Positions 42,549-51,354 of a DNA stretch of 64,000 bases are shown piece by piece (the first letter of the stretch is position 1; each line of letters starts with the position of its first letter). Source of the DNA: Xanthocytophaga flava (GTDB taxonomy: Bacteria > Bacteroidota > Bacteroidia > Cytophagales > 172606-1); contig JASJOS010000011.1 in NCBI GenBank assembly GCA_030068525.1, forward strand, positions 281,987 to 345,986, in the 5' to 3' direction. The position numbers and the translations under genes were made by a program. A model generated the notes under the pieces. The model did no database searches and was not told the origin of the DNA. It was given only the letters and a program-made list of their open reading frames with translations.

Positions 42549-45002
42549 ATGTCTTTACGTTTTCCTCTCTGTCTGATCGCTTTTATCTTGTCTCTTTGTA
42601 GTGTCTATGCTCAACGTGCTACACTTTCGGGACATGTACAAACCTCAGATAATAAGCCTATTGCAGACGCTGTAGTAACCTTGAAAGGAACTAAATACTA
42701 TGTCCGGACATCTGCAGACGGAGCTTTTGTCCTGAAAGATATCCCATATGGTTTCTATACCCTTGTTGCTTTTTCGTATGGAAAGGAATTACTTGAAAAA
42801 CCTATTATTGTCTCAAGTCCGGAGCTTACAGTTGACTTTGTATTAGGGGATCTAAATAAAGAACTGGATGAAGTGGTCGTACAGTCCGAACGGGAAAGGA
42901 CTTTTGGCATTACCAGAATGAAAGCTGTAGAGAACTTTGGGATTTATGAAGGGAAAAAGACAGAGGTGGTAGTCATGAAAGATATTACGGCTAACCTGGC
43001 AACCAACAACCCTCGTCAGGTATTTGCCAGAGTGCCTAGCTTGAATATCTGGGAAATGGATAGAGCCGGACTCCAGTTAAGTATTGGAGCACGAGGATTG
43101 AACCCTAACCGAACAGCTAATTTTAATACCCGACAAAACGGATATGATATTGCGGCTGAATCGATTGGCTATCCTGAAAGTTATTATACCCCTCCCATGG
43201 AAGCGCTAGAACGTATTGAGGTAGTACGAGGTGCTGCCTCCCTGCAATACGGACCACAGTTTGGAGGGATGGTAAATTTTGTCATGAAAAAGCCCGCAGC
43301 CAAACCTTTTGAGTTTGTTACTCGTCAGACCGTAGGTTCCTGGAAGTTTTTTAACTCATTCAACAGCATTTCAGGTACCTATAAAAAACTGGGCTATTAC
43401 GGTTTTTATCAGTACAAAACGGGAGATGGCTGGCGACCTAATGCCGATTTTACACAACATACTGCTTATCTTGCCTTACCATTACAGCTCTCTGATAAGT
43501 TAAAGATAACACCAGAGTATACCTATATGACCTATCTGGCACATCAGCCAGGAGGATTAACAGATACAGAATTTGAAGAAGATCCTCGTCAATCCAATCG
43601 GGCGCGTAACTGGATGCGGGTAAACTGGAACCTGGTTGCAGTGAGTGCAGAATATAAACTATCTGATCAGACACAACTCAACTGGCGTAACTTCCTTAAC
43701 CTATCCAGTCGTGATGCTGTTGGTAATCTGGAACGTATCAATAGGTATGACGATCCTTCTTCCAACCGTACATTGATTGCTGATGAATTTAAAAATGTGG
43801 GTTCTGAGTTGCGTATGTTGCATCAGTATCGGCTAGGTGGGCAACAAAACCATTTACTGGTAGGAGCCAGATTTTACAGAAGTTATAATCTGAAGCAGCA
43901 GGGGGATGCTAATAATGCCTCTACAGCGGATTTTTATTTTCTGAATCCGGATAACCTGGAAAACTCAGACTATACTTTCCATAATACCAATGTGGCTCTG
44001 TTTGCTGAGAATATTTTTACCATTACAGATAAATTCAGCATCACACCCGGGATTCGCTGGGAATCCATCAGTACAAACTACACCGGATATTATAAAAAAA
44101 GAGTGTTTGATACAGCTGGTAACCTGGTCTATGAAAAACGTAAGGACGAAACCCGAAGAGTACCACGTAATTTTGTGTTGTTGGGAATAGGATTAAGCTA
44201 CAAGAAAAACAACTCTACTGAATACTATGCCAACTTCTCTCAAAACTATCGGGCTGTGACTTTTTCAGATGTGCGTATAAACAATCCAAGTATTTCAATA
44301 GACTCAACCATTAAAGATGAGAGAGGATATAATCTAGATATAGGAATCAGAGGCAGTCGTGAAGACTGGTTCAATTATGATGTAAGTCTGTTTTACATGC
44401 GTTATAATAATCGGATAGATCTGGTGCCACGATGGGATAGCACACTTTTAATCGATCGACGTTTTCGGACAAACATAGGTACATCGCGGCATATTGGGGC
44501 GGAGTTATTTGCTGAGGTAAATTTGTGGAAATTTCTGAGTTCTTCTGGTGTAGATAAACGTTTGACAGTCTTTGGCGCTATGACTCTGGCTGATGCACGA
44601 TATGTGACGATCAGAGATGAAGTAGAACGAGAGATTTCTACTGAAGTTAAAAAAAATAATTTTGTCGCTTTTGCTCCTCAGCTAATTGGACGGGGAGGAC
44701 TTACTTTTGGCTGGAAAAACTGGAAGGCAATCTATCAGGCATCTTATACCAGCCTTCAGTATTCGGATGCTGCCAACAGTGATAGCAACCGGGAGGCAAC
44801 AGCTACACTTGCTCCTATTTATAGCTATTATGTGATGGACTTGTCCTTATCCTATCGATATAAGTTTTTGGTGTTTGAAGGTAGTGTAAATAACCTGACC
44901 AATCCTGCTTATTTTACCCGTCGGGCAGATAGTTATCCCGGACCCGGTATTATCCCTGCTGATGGGCGAAGCTTCTATCTGACCGTACAGGCCCGATTCT
45001 GA
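42549..45002 (+). CDS. TonB-dependent receptor, FecA-like
   Basis: An 817-residue outer-membrane receptor. It has a signal peptide (..SVYAQ) and a short carboxypeptidase-regulatory-like domain (about residues 23-95). A plug follows (about 125-245, with VFARVPSLNIWEMDRAGLQLSIGARGLNPNR and VVRGAASLQYGPQFGGMVNFVMKK) and then the barrel. Its closeness to siderophore or Fe(III)-dicitrate receptors is plausible from the plug sequence. It completes the imelysin/di-heme/imelysin/HTTM locus and probably brings the iron source across the outer membrane. No TonB/ExbBD genes are in the window. Confidence 0.93.
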   Translation: MSLRFPLCLIAFILSLCSVYAQRATLSGHVQTSDNKPIADAVVTLKGTKYYVRTSADGAFVLKDIPYGFYTLVAFSYGKELLEKPIIVSSPELTVDFVLGDLNKELDEVVVQSERERTFGITRMKAVENFGIYEGKKTEVVVMKDITANLATNNPRQVFARVPSLNIWEMDRAGLQLSIGARGLNPNRTANFNTRQNGYDIAAESIGYPESYYTPPMEALERIEVVRGAASLQYGPQFGGMVNFVMKKPAAKPFEFVTRQTVGSWKFFNSFNSISGTYKKLGYYGFYQYKTGDGWRPNADFTQHTAYLALPLQLSDKLKITPEYTYMTYLAHQPGGLTDTEFEEDPRQSNRARNWMRVNWNLVAVSAEYKLSDQTQLNWRNFLNLSSRDAVGNLERINRYDDPSSNRTLIADEFKNVGSELRMLHQYRLGGQQNHLLVGARFYRSYNLKQQGDANNASTADFYFLNPDNLENSDYTFHNTNVALFAENIFTITDKFSITPGIRWESISTNYTGYYKKRVFDTAGNLVYEKRKDETRRVPRNFVLLGIGLSYKKNNSTEYYANFSQNYRAVTFSDVRINNPSISIDSTIKDERGYNLDIGIRGSREDWFNYDVSLFYMRYNNRIDLVPRWDSTLLIDRRFRTNIGTSRHIGAELFAEVNLWKFLSSSGVDKRLTVFGAMTLADARYVTIRDEVEREISTEVKKNNFVAFAPQLIGRGGLTFGWKNWKAIYQASYTSLQYSDAANSDSNREATATLAPIYSYYVMDLSLSYRYKFLVFEGSVNNLTNPAYFTRRADSYPGPGIIPADGRSFYLTVQARF

Positions 45003-45044
45003 TTATCGCTCAAGAGTATCGAAATACTGAAAGTTTAAAAAATC

Positions 45045-45229
45045 GACTGGAGTTCCGATTGCTGGTAAGAATAACCGGAACTCCAGTCAAACAGAATTTT
45101 GACCTAAACTCCGATCAAGCTCAAAAGTGAACAGAGTTCAGGTCAAAATAAAAATTGACCATTATTCGAATATTTCTGTAAAGTGATCGGTATTCCGGTC
45201 AAAAGCAGAAATGATCAGAATACTGGTCA
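45045..45229. repeat. R3 repeat cluster between TonB receptor and orphan gene
   Basis: Several related palindromes are present: GACTGGAGTTCCGATT (45045-45060) facing AACCGGAACTCCAGTC (45073-45088); TTGACCTAAACTCCGATCAA (45099-45118); TGATCGGTATTCCGGTCA (45184-45201); and TGATCAGAATACTGGTCA (45212-45229). The core TGA(T/C)C.G.A.TCCGGTCA recurs at 3173-3300 near the XRE gene. It could be a cluster of operators or a REP-like repeat. There is no gene in 45003-45309. Confidence 0.6.
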
Positions 45230-45309
45230 TTTTCTATTTTAGTCTGCAAACTTTTTTATCTGTCTTCGGTTGGAACGTTGAACAGAATTCGAATAATTTA
45301 AAAAAGTCG

Positions 45310-45702
45310 TTAGAGTTTTTTTGGTGGGGACCATAATACAAAATCTTCAATTTCATCATCTGTTAACTCGTCAACCAATTGCCAGTTGACAAAAGATGCA
45401 ATGGGAATGAGTACATCCATTATTTTCGTAAAATCTTCCTTCTTGCCTTTGGTGCAAACGATAGTTATCAGGTTTGTTAGATTACTATCTACATCCGAAT
45501 CTGACCAATAGCTAAGAGATTTTGCTCGTAATAGGAGAATTCGGATAAAAGGAAAAGATTCTATATTGCTAAATTTAAATTCCCCATACTGCATTAGCTG
45601 TGGTATAGATTGCAGAAAAGTTATAAGGCGAGCAGTACTTACTTCAGCATTTAATTGTTTATCATAGTAGATATTCAAATAATAATATCGATCCGACCAC
45701 AT
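45310..45702 (-). CDS. Hypothetical 130-aa protein
   Basis: A 130-residue soluble, acidic-tailed protein with no signal peptide. It has a beta-alpha core (YYYLNIYYDKQLNAEVSTARLITFLQSIP, then FKFSNIESFPFIRILLL, then LTNLITIVC) and a C-terminus LTDDEIEDFVLWSPPKK. The pattern resembles small immunity-type or contact-dependent inhibition proteins, but I recognise no family. It is an orphan located between the TonB receptor and the pentose-phosphate genes, with R3 repeats on its 3' side. Confidence 0.5.
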   Translation of the reverse strand: MWSDRYYYLNIYYDKQLNAEVSTARLITFLQSIPQLMQYGEFKFSNIESFPFIRILLLRAKSLSYWSDSDVDSNLTNLITIVCTKGKKEDFTKIMDVLIPIASFVNWQLVDELTDDEIEDFVLWSPPKKL

Positions 45703-45732
45703 AGTTTTTACATTGGTAGAGACTACTAAATA

Positions 45733-45772
45733 AAAATCCTCGAAAAAAGCATCGTGCTCTTTCGAGGATTTT
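45733..45772 (-). terminator. Intrinsic terminator after gnd
   Basis: AAAATCCTCGAAA (45733-45745) pairs with TTTCGAGGATTTT (45760-45772). Read on the minus strand it is followed by TTTTTATTTAG. It lies 27 bp beyond the gnd stop at 45800. Confidence 0.8.
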
Positions 45773-45799
45773 CATTCACTTATTTATAGGATTAATTTT

Positions 45800-47203
45800 T
45801 TATTCCCAGTCAGTATGGAAAATGCCTTCTCTGTCGAGACGTTCGTATGTATGTGAGCCAAAGAAATCGCGTTGCGCCTGAATCAGGTTAGATGGAAGAC
45901 GTCCACTACGATAGGCATCGAAGTATGATAAACAAGCTGCCAGTGCAGGAACCGGGATGCCACTGGTAACACCATAACTAACTACATGGCGGGTAGCAGC
46001 CTGAACAGCATTTACTTCCTTCGCTGTTGTTTCATCCAGTAACAGGTTAGCCAGATCAGGCGTTTTACTGTATGCCTGACGGATATGTTCCAGTAATCCA
46101 GCCCGGATGATACAACCACCACGCCAGATACGGGCTACTGTTTCCAGTTCCAGACCATATTTGTATTCTTCAGAGGCAGTAGTCAATTGAGCTAGCCCTT
46201 GTGCATAGGTAATAATGTAGGCAAAGTAAAGAGCCTGTTCAATCTGATCTACAACTGCTTTTTTGTCGCCACTGATAGCAGAGGTAGTTCCATACAGTTT
46301 TTCTGCCTGTACCCGTTCTTCTTTCAGAGCTGACAACTCACGCATGGTTACTGCCATATCGATAGTAGGTACAGGAGTGCCCAGATCCATCGCATTCTGA
46401 GACGTCCATTTTCCAGTACCTTTTTGTTTGGCGCGATCCAGAATCGCATCTACCAGTTTGCCAGATGCCAGCGTATCATCTGTAGTAAAGATGGATGCTG
46501 TAATTTCGATCAGGAAAGACTGCAGGCGTTGGGTATTCCAGCGAGCATATACTTCGTGTAATTCTTCGTTGGTAAGTCCCAGACCCCGTTTCATCAGATC
46601 GTAGGTTTCAGAGATCAACTGCATCAGACCATACTCAATCCCGTTGTGTACCATCTTTACATAGTTACCAGCCGAGCCAGAACCCAGATAGGCTACACAA
46701 GGATCTCCGTTTACTTTGGCAGATACGGCTTCCAGAATAGGTTGCACAATACCATACGCATCTTTAGGGCCACCCGGCATGATACTTGGACCGAAACGAG
46801 CACCTTTAGATCCGCCAGAAACACCAATACCCATAAAATGGATGCCTTTTTCACTCAGGTATTTTTCACGGCGGTTGGTATCTGTATAAAACGAGTTACC
46901 TCCATCAATGAGCAGATCGCCTTTATCCAGTAAAGGAAGCAGGTCTTCAATTACTGCATCTACAGGGCCGCCTGCAGGTACCAGCAGCATAATTGTTCTC
47001 GGACTTTTCAGGGATGATACAAATTCCTGTTTGGAGGTAGTTCCTTTTACAGGTTTGCCTGAACCTTCCTGATGCAGGGCGGTTGATTTAGCTGTATCAG
47101 TATCCAGGCCAATGGCTGAAAATCCATGATCGGCAACGTTTAAAATAAAGTTTCTACCCATCACGCCTAACCCTACCATTCCGAAGTCATACTGCTGTGA
47201 CAT
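45800..47203 (-). CDS. gnd: 6-phosphogluconate dehydrogenase (decarboxylating)
   Basis: A 467-residue enzyme converting 6-phosphogluconate to ribulose 5-phosphate with release of CO2, in the oxidative pentose-phosphate pathway. The Rossmann motif is GLGVMG at 11-16, the substrate site IGVSGGSKGARFGPSIMPGG at about 126-145, and the catalytic HNGIEYG at about 187-193. KQKGTGKWTSQ and a C-terminal domain of the typical length are also present. rpiB lies upstream on the same strand, separated by 242 bp with an unusual palindrome pair. The downstream products are used for nucleotides and NADPH. Confidence 0.97.
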   Translation of the reverse strand: MSQQYDFGMVGLGVMGRNFILNVADHGFSAIGLDTDTAKSTALHQEGSGKPVKGTTSKQEFVSSLKSPRTIMLLVPAGGPVDAVIEDLLPLLDKGDLLIDGGNSFYTDTNRREKYLSEKGIHFMGIGVSGGSKGARFGPSIMPGGPKDAYGIVQPILEAVSAKVNGDPCVAYLGSGSAGNYVKMVHNGIEYGLMQLISETYDLMKRGLGLTNEELHEVYARWNTQRLQSFLIEITASIFTTDDTLASGKLVDAILDRAKQKGTGKWTSQNAMDLGTPVPTIDMAVTMRELSALKEERVQAEKLYGTTSAISGDKKAVVDQIEQALYFAYIITYAQGLAQLTTASEEYKYGLELETVARIWRGGCIIRAGLLEHIRQAYSKTPDLANLLLDETTAKEVNAVQAATRHVVSYGVTSGIPVPALAACLSYFDAYRSGRLPSNLIQAQRDFFGSHTYERLDREGIFHTDWE

Positions 47204-47369
47204 ATCTTAATTGAATAATTATGGATGAAAAAAATAAAACAGTGTAATTAGAAAACATATGAACGGTTTATTGCCTCCTTTGATTCAACTTTACCTATTA
47301 ATAAATATTCTTTTGGTTAAGTACAAAAAGATAAGGTAGAGTCAAATCGAAAATCATTTCAATCCCCAA

Positions 47370-47425
47370 GTTGGTGTTATCACCAACCTGCATGAAGGAA
47401 AACAACTCGTTGGTGATAACACCAA
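47370..47425 (-). promoter_or_regulatory. Pair of TTGGTGTTATCACCAA palindromes between rpiB and gnd
   Basis: GTTGGTGTTATCACCAAC at 47370-47387 is a palindrome with a 4-bp centre, and TTGGTGATAACACCAA at 47410-47425 is its reverse complement. They can act as two operators or form a 16-bp stem with a 23-nt loop. They lie 167-222 bp upstream of gnd and 20 bp after the rpiB stop. Regulator unknown; no adjacent T-tract, so a terminator is less likely. Confidence 0.55.
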
Positions 47426-47445
47426 GGACAGGCAGAAACCTCAAA

Positions 47446-47889
47446 TCATTTTTCCAGTTGCTTGACCTTATTCAGTCGGCGTTCATGACGCTCTTCTCCT
47501 GAATAGGTTGCTTTCAAAAAAGCCTCTGTAATTTCCCAGGCAAGATTTTCTCCGACTACCCTTCCTCCAATACAGATCATATTCATATCATCATGTTCTA
47601 CTCCCTGATGGGCTGAATATGTTTCGGTAATCAGTGCAGCGCGTATTCCTTTGACCTTATTGGCGGTAAAGCAGGCACCTACACCACTACCACATAATAC
47701 CACACCCTTGTCAACCTGTTTTGCCGCTACGGCTTGAGCCAGTGGAACAGTAAAATCAGGATAGTCATCGGCAGCATCATATTTTGTAGCGCCAAAGTCA
47801 GTGACTTCGTATCCAAGAGACTGGATTTTTGCCTTCAATTTCTCTTTTAGTTCAAATCCACCGTGATCGGCAGCGATTCCTATTTTCAT
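47446..47889 (-). CDS. rpiB: Ribose-5-phosphate isomerase B
   Basis: A 147-residue enzyme interconverting ribose 5-phosphate and ribulose 5-phosphate. It opens with GIAADHGGFELKEKL and has DYPDFT at about residues 43-48, CGSGVGACFTANKVKGIRAAL at about 67-87 and HDDMNMICIGGR at about 102-113, all as in RpiB/LacAB. The active-site Cys lies in the CGSGVG motif. It starts 161 bp from the divergent zwf gene. The grouping with zwf, pgl and gnd places it in the oxidative pentose-phosphate pathway. Confidence 0.97.
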   Translation of the reverse strand: MKIGIAADHGGFELKEKLKAKIQSLGYEVTDFGATKYDAADDYPDFTVPLAQAVAAKQVDKGVVLCGSGVGACFTANKVKGIRAALITETYSAHQGVEHDDMNMICIGGRVVGENLAWEITEAFLKATYSGEERHERRLNKVKQLEK

Positions 47890-48050
47890 TTTACAAAAAC
47901 TTTACAGATAAAAACTTTAGATATATAGGTGCAATAAAAAACATGTTTGTTACCTTAGCTGCACAATTAAACTATATAATGGTGTGTTTTAAAGGCAGTA
48001 ACAACCCACAACATCTGTACTAAAACGCTCCACACCCCAAATCTAAGAAA

Positions 48051-49568
48051 ATGAAACAGACAGACAATCACATTCTAGTCATTTTTGGAGCGTCTGGAGA
48101 CTTAACCGAACGCAAACTGATTCCGGCTATTTATAATCTGTATTGCAGGTCATTTTTACCAGAGAAGTTTGCGGTATTGGGTGTCAGTCGCACCAAATTT
48201 ACAGACGAAGAATATCGAAAAAAAGTTATTCTTGAAAACAAACACCTAAAGGACAATGGATCGGCAGACAAGCAAGCTGCTTTTTCTGAAAAGATTCATT
48301 ACCATGCCATGGAGACCAGCGATCCGAATGCCTATGGCTCTCTCAAAGATCGTCTGACACAATTAGATATCTCCGGCAATTACATTTTTTACCTATCTAC
48401 CCCACCTAGTTTGTATGAGGTAGTTTCCAGAAGTTTGTCTAATGTGGGGCTAAGCAATGAAGAGGATGGCTGGAAACGTATTATCATTGAAAAGCCATTT
48501 GGGTATGATTTGAAAACGGCACTGGAGCTAAACAAGCAATTGTTATCTTACTTTGCAGAGCCTCAAATTTATCGTATTGATCATTACCTGGGTAAAGAAA
48601 CCGTTCAGAACCTGTTGATCACGCGTTTTGCCAACAGCATTTTTGAACCGTTGTGGAATCGTAACTTTATTCATCACGTAGAAATTACTGCGGCTGAGAC
48701 CGTTGGGGTAGAGAAGAGGGGTGGATATTACGATGGCTCAGGTGCTATGCGTGACATGATCCAAAACCACCTGTTGCAATTGGCAGCTTTGGTGGCAATG
48801 GAGCCTCCGGTACAGGCCACAGAGAGTGCCATACGTAACGAACGGATGAAATTATTCCAGTCTCTGCGTCCATTGTCTCCTGAGGATATTGAGAAAAATG
48901 TAATCCGGGGACAATATACCAGTGCCACTATTCATGGTGAAACTGTTCCCGGCTATCGGGAAGAAGAAGGGGTTTCGCCTGAATCCCGTACGGAGACCTA
49001 TGTTGCCATGAAATTCTTTATTGACAACTGGCGTTGGTCGGGAGTACCATTTTATATCCGTACCGGTAAACGCATGCCTACACGGGTGACAGAGATCGTT
49101 ATCCATTTTAATCCGACTCCGCACCACCTGTTTGTTAAAAATACAGGCGTGATGAACCAGGATAACATGCTCATTATCCGTATTCAGCCAGATGAGGGTA
49201 TGCTGTTGAAGTTTGCCATGAAGATTCCAGGTGAAGGATTGCGGGTAACCGATGTAGATATGGATTTCCATTACAAGGATCTGGCAGATACCTATATTCC
49301 GGAGGCTTACGAACGACTACTCCTTGACTGTATACAGGGCGATGCTACACTGTATGCCCGTGGAGATGCTGTTGAAGCTGCCTGGCAGTTTATCGATCCG
49401 ATTCTGAAAGCATGGGAAACCAATCCGAATATCAAGATGTATGGATATCCGGCCGGAACCTGGGGACCTGAGAATGCAGATGATCTGGTAGAAGGCAAAC
49501 ACAAGAATATTACGTGGCGATATCCATGTAAAAACCTGTCTAACGACGGAATTTACTGTGAATTATAA
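48051..49568 (+). CDS. zwf: Glucose-6-phosphate 1-dehydrogenase
   Basis: A 505-residue enzyme oxidising glucose 6-phosphate to 6-phosphogluconolactone with NADP+. The nucleotide motif is GASGDLTE at residues 13-20, and the catalytic RIDHYLGKE at 175-183 contains the conserved His and Lys. EKPFG lies at about 147-151. The length is typical of the family. It is divergent from rpiB and followed by pgl 153 bp later, so the first two steps of the pathway are adjacent. The 161-bp divergent gap should hold both promoters, but I see only a weak TACCTTAG box. Confidence 0.97.
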   Translation: MKQTDNHILVIFGASGDLTERKLIPAIYNLYCRSFLPEKFAVLGVSRTKFTDEEYRKKVILENKHLKDNGSADKQAAFSEKIHYHAMETSDPNAYGSLKDRLTQLDISGNYIFYLSTPPSLYEVVSRSLSNVGLSNEEDGWKRIIIEKPFGYDLKTALELNKQLLSYFAEPQIYRIDHYLGKETVQNLLITRFANSIFEPLWNRNFIHHVEITAAETVGVEKRGGYYDGSGAMRDMIQNHLLQLAALVAMEPPVQATESAIRNERMKLFQSLRPLSPEDIEKNVIRGQYTSATIHGETVPGYREEEGVSPESRTETYVAMKFFIDNWRWSGVPFYIRTGKRMPTRVTEIVIHFNPTPHHLFVKNTGVMNQDNMLIIRIQPDEGMLLKFAMKIPGEGLRVTDVDMDFHYKDLADTYIPEAYERLLLDCIQGDATLYARGDAVEAAWQFIDPILKAWETNPNIKMYGYPAGTWGPENADDLVEGKHKNITWRYPCKNLSNDGIYCEL

Positions 49569-49577
49569 GTATAGTAT

Positions 49578-49616
49578 ACAACATCTGGCTTTAGTAATGT
49601 CAGATGTTGTTGTTTC
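49578..49616 (+). terminator. Hairpin between zwf and pgl
   Basis: ACAACATCTG (49578-49587) pairs with CAGATGTTGT (49601-49610), followed by TGTTTCT. The T-tract is weak, so it may be an attenuator between the two genes. Confidence 0.5.
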
Positions 49617-49721
49617 TGCTCCTGGTAATAATGACACCACAATCTTTTAGTTGTGTGGTATACTTATTTTTAGTTGTAATTCAGACGATTTATAACCTGC
49701 CATTTTTAACCTGTGACTGAT

Positions 49722-50474
49722 ATGACGCCCAACATTCAGATTTATGATACTTCGGGAGAGCTTGTAGAAGCTTTATCACGCCAGATTGCCAGTCTGGCTA
49801 ATCAGAAAGATATTTTTTATCTGGCTGTATCTGGTGGAAAGACCCCAGTATATCTATTCGATCATCTCGCAACCCACTACAAAGACTCTATCAACTGGCA
49901 AAAGGTGAAAATCTTTTGGGTGGATGAACGGTGTGTAGCACCAACCCATGAGGAAAGTAACTTTCTGATGGCACAAAAACATTTATTAGAGCCTTTAGCT
50001 ATTCCCGAATCCAATATATTTCGGATGCATGGAGAGTTAGATGCCTATAATGAAGCTATCCGCTATGAACGCACTATCAGAGAGGTAGTACCTTCTGTAA
50101 ATCAGGTTCCTCAGTTTGATCTGGTTTTACTGGGAATGGGTTCAGATGGACACACTGCTTCCCTGTTTCCTGACAGAATAGATCTTATAGATTCTGATAA
50201 TCTGTGTACCATTGCCAAACATCCTCAGTCCGGTCAATTACGGGTTTCTTTTACGATGAAGCTGATCAATCATGCCAGTCATGTAGCCTTCCTGGTGACA
50301 GGTGCTGATAAGGCAACAAAGGTAGAAGAGATTCTGGGCGAGAAACCAGAAGCAGACATGTATCCGGCTGCCTATGTAAATCCACAAAGTGGTAATTTGT
50401 ACTGGTATCTGGATAAAGCTGCTGCTGATGACTGGGAAAAGAAAAATATCTTGGCCAAAGCAACCCGTGCATAA
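49722..50474 (+). CDS. pgl: 6-phosphogluconolactonase
   Basis: A 250-residue enzyme hydrolysing 6-phosphogluconolactone, of the DevB type. SGGKTP is at residues 37-42, DER at 68-70 and GMGSDGHTASLFP at 138-150. It belongs to the NagB-like fold. An in-frame GTG three codons upstream is possible; I chose the ATG at 49722. It lies on the same strand as zwf and shares its pathway. A strong terminator follows the stop. Confidence 0.95.
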   Translation: MTPNIQIYDTSGELVEALSRQIASLANQKDIFYLAVSGGKTPVYLFDHLATHYKDSINWQKVKIFWVDERCVAPTHEESNFLMAQKHLLEPLAIPESNIFRMHGELDAYNEAIRYERTIREVVPSVNQVPQFDLVLLGMGSDGHTASLFPDRIDLIDSDNLCTIAKHPQSGQLRVSFTMKLINHASHVAFLVTGADKATKVEEILGEKPEADMYPAAYVNPQSGNLYWYLDKAAADDWEKKNILAKATRA

Positions 50475-50502
50475 TGAAATACTCTAAAATTAGAAAAGAT
50501 AG

Positions 50503-50532
50503 AAGGACATGTTTTACTACATGTCCTTTTTT
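50503..50532 (+). terminator. Intrinsic terminator after pgl
   Basis: AAGGACATG (50503-50511) pairs with CATGTCCTT (50520-50528) and is followed by TTTT. It lies 29 bp after the pgl stop. Confidence 0.85.
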
Positions 50533-51354
50533 ATTTTGCAACTGTGTGGATAGTAGTTTATCTATGGTAAAATGTAGAGTCTATTAATCGATGTTCTAAC
50601 GGAAAACTCGGTTTTTTTGACATGAAGTTCTTATAAAAGGCAGTTTTTTCACTTTGTTTTCTGCTGATATTTTCGGCTTTGAATGGCATGTAAGATTTTT
50701 GTTATTTTTTTTCGGTTACATTTTTTTCTTCCAAAATAGCTCTTCAAAAAGAGGCACCGACCAAATCGCTACATAAAAAAAGCTTAGAAAAATGAGTAAG
50801 AATTGTTTTGTAAAGAACATGCAAAATAAAGTGTTCATAGAGAGGATTGTAGGATAAAAATAGCAGAAGTGGCGGGAAAATTGGTTTTTTGTGAAATAAA
50901 AAACCCTTTTTGTAGAGCAAAAAGGGTTTCCTAAACAAAATAAGTGTTAAACAGGTGTATGAATAATCTTTGTTATTCTAAATCTTAATACTACTCATGT
51001 AAGAAAAGGTAACCGAGATTTAGAAAAAAAAATGATTTTTTTTTCAAGTGCCCAATCAGATCTATAATTGAGCGTATGGACTTTTCTTCTTTATACATTT
51101 TGGCACGGCTGTTTTCAATAATCTGCACACTCCAATCAGATACTGTCTCTATACTGACACCTATCTTGAGTAAAGCTACTATTTCCAGATCCAGTCTATT
51201 TTCTTTCAGTCGAAAATGTACCTATATATTCCAATTCCATACCTGATGGTAAATGCTAACTGGCTTATATATGCAAGATCCCATTTTTGAGAAGATGGTT
51301 GCAAGGAAGATTAGCATTTTAACTAATATTAACTATCGTTAACACTCCTTAACA
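50533..51354. other. Intergenic region with a minus-strand terminator and a possible gene fragment
   Basis: AT-rich spacer between convergent genes. AAACCCTTTTTG (50901-50912) pairs with CAAAAAGGGTTT (50918-50929) and on the minus strand is followed by TTTATTTCAC, so it can terminate leftward transcripts. At about 51000-51226 (minus) a frame without a start codon reads LKENRLDLEIVALLKIGVS and continues SIETVSDWSVQIIENSRAKM. This weakly resembles the LuxR-type HTH end found in Bacteroidota regulators and may be a decayed gene. I see nothing else. Confidence 0.4.
50895..50929 (-). terminator. Intrinsic terminator on the minus strand
   Basis: A 12-bp perfect stem AAACCCTTTTTG/CAAAAAGGGTTT with loop TAGAG. 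The T-tract lies on the left when read on the minus strand. It would end transcripts coming from 51355-52590 or from the unannotated stretch between. Confidence 0.7.
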
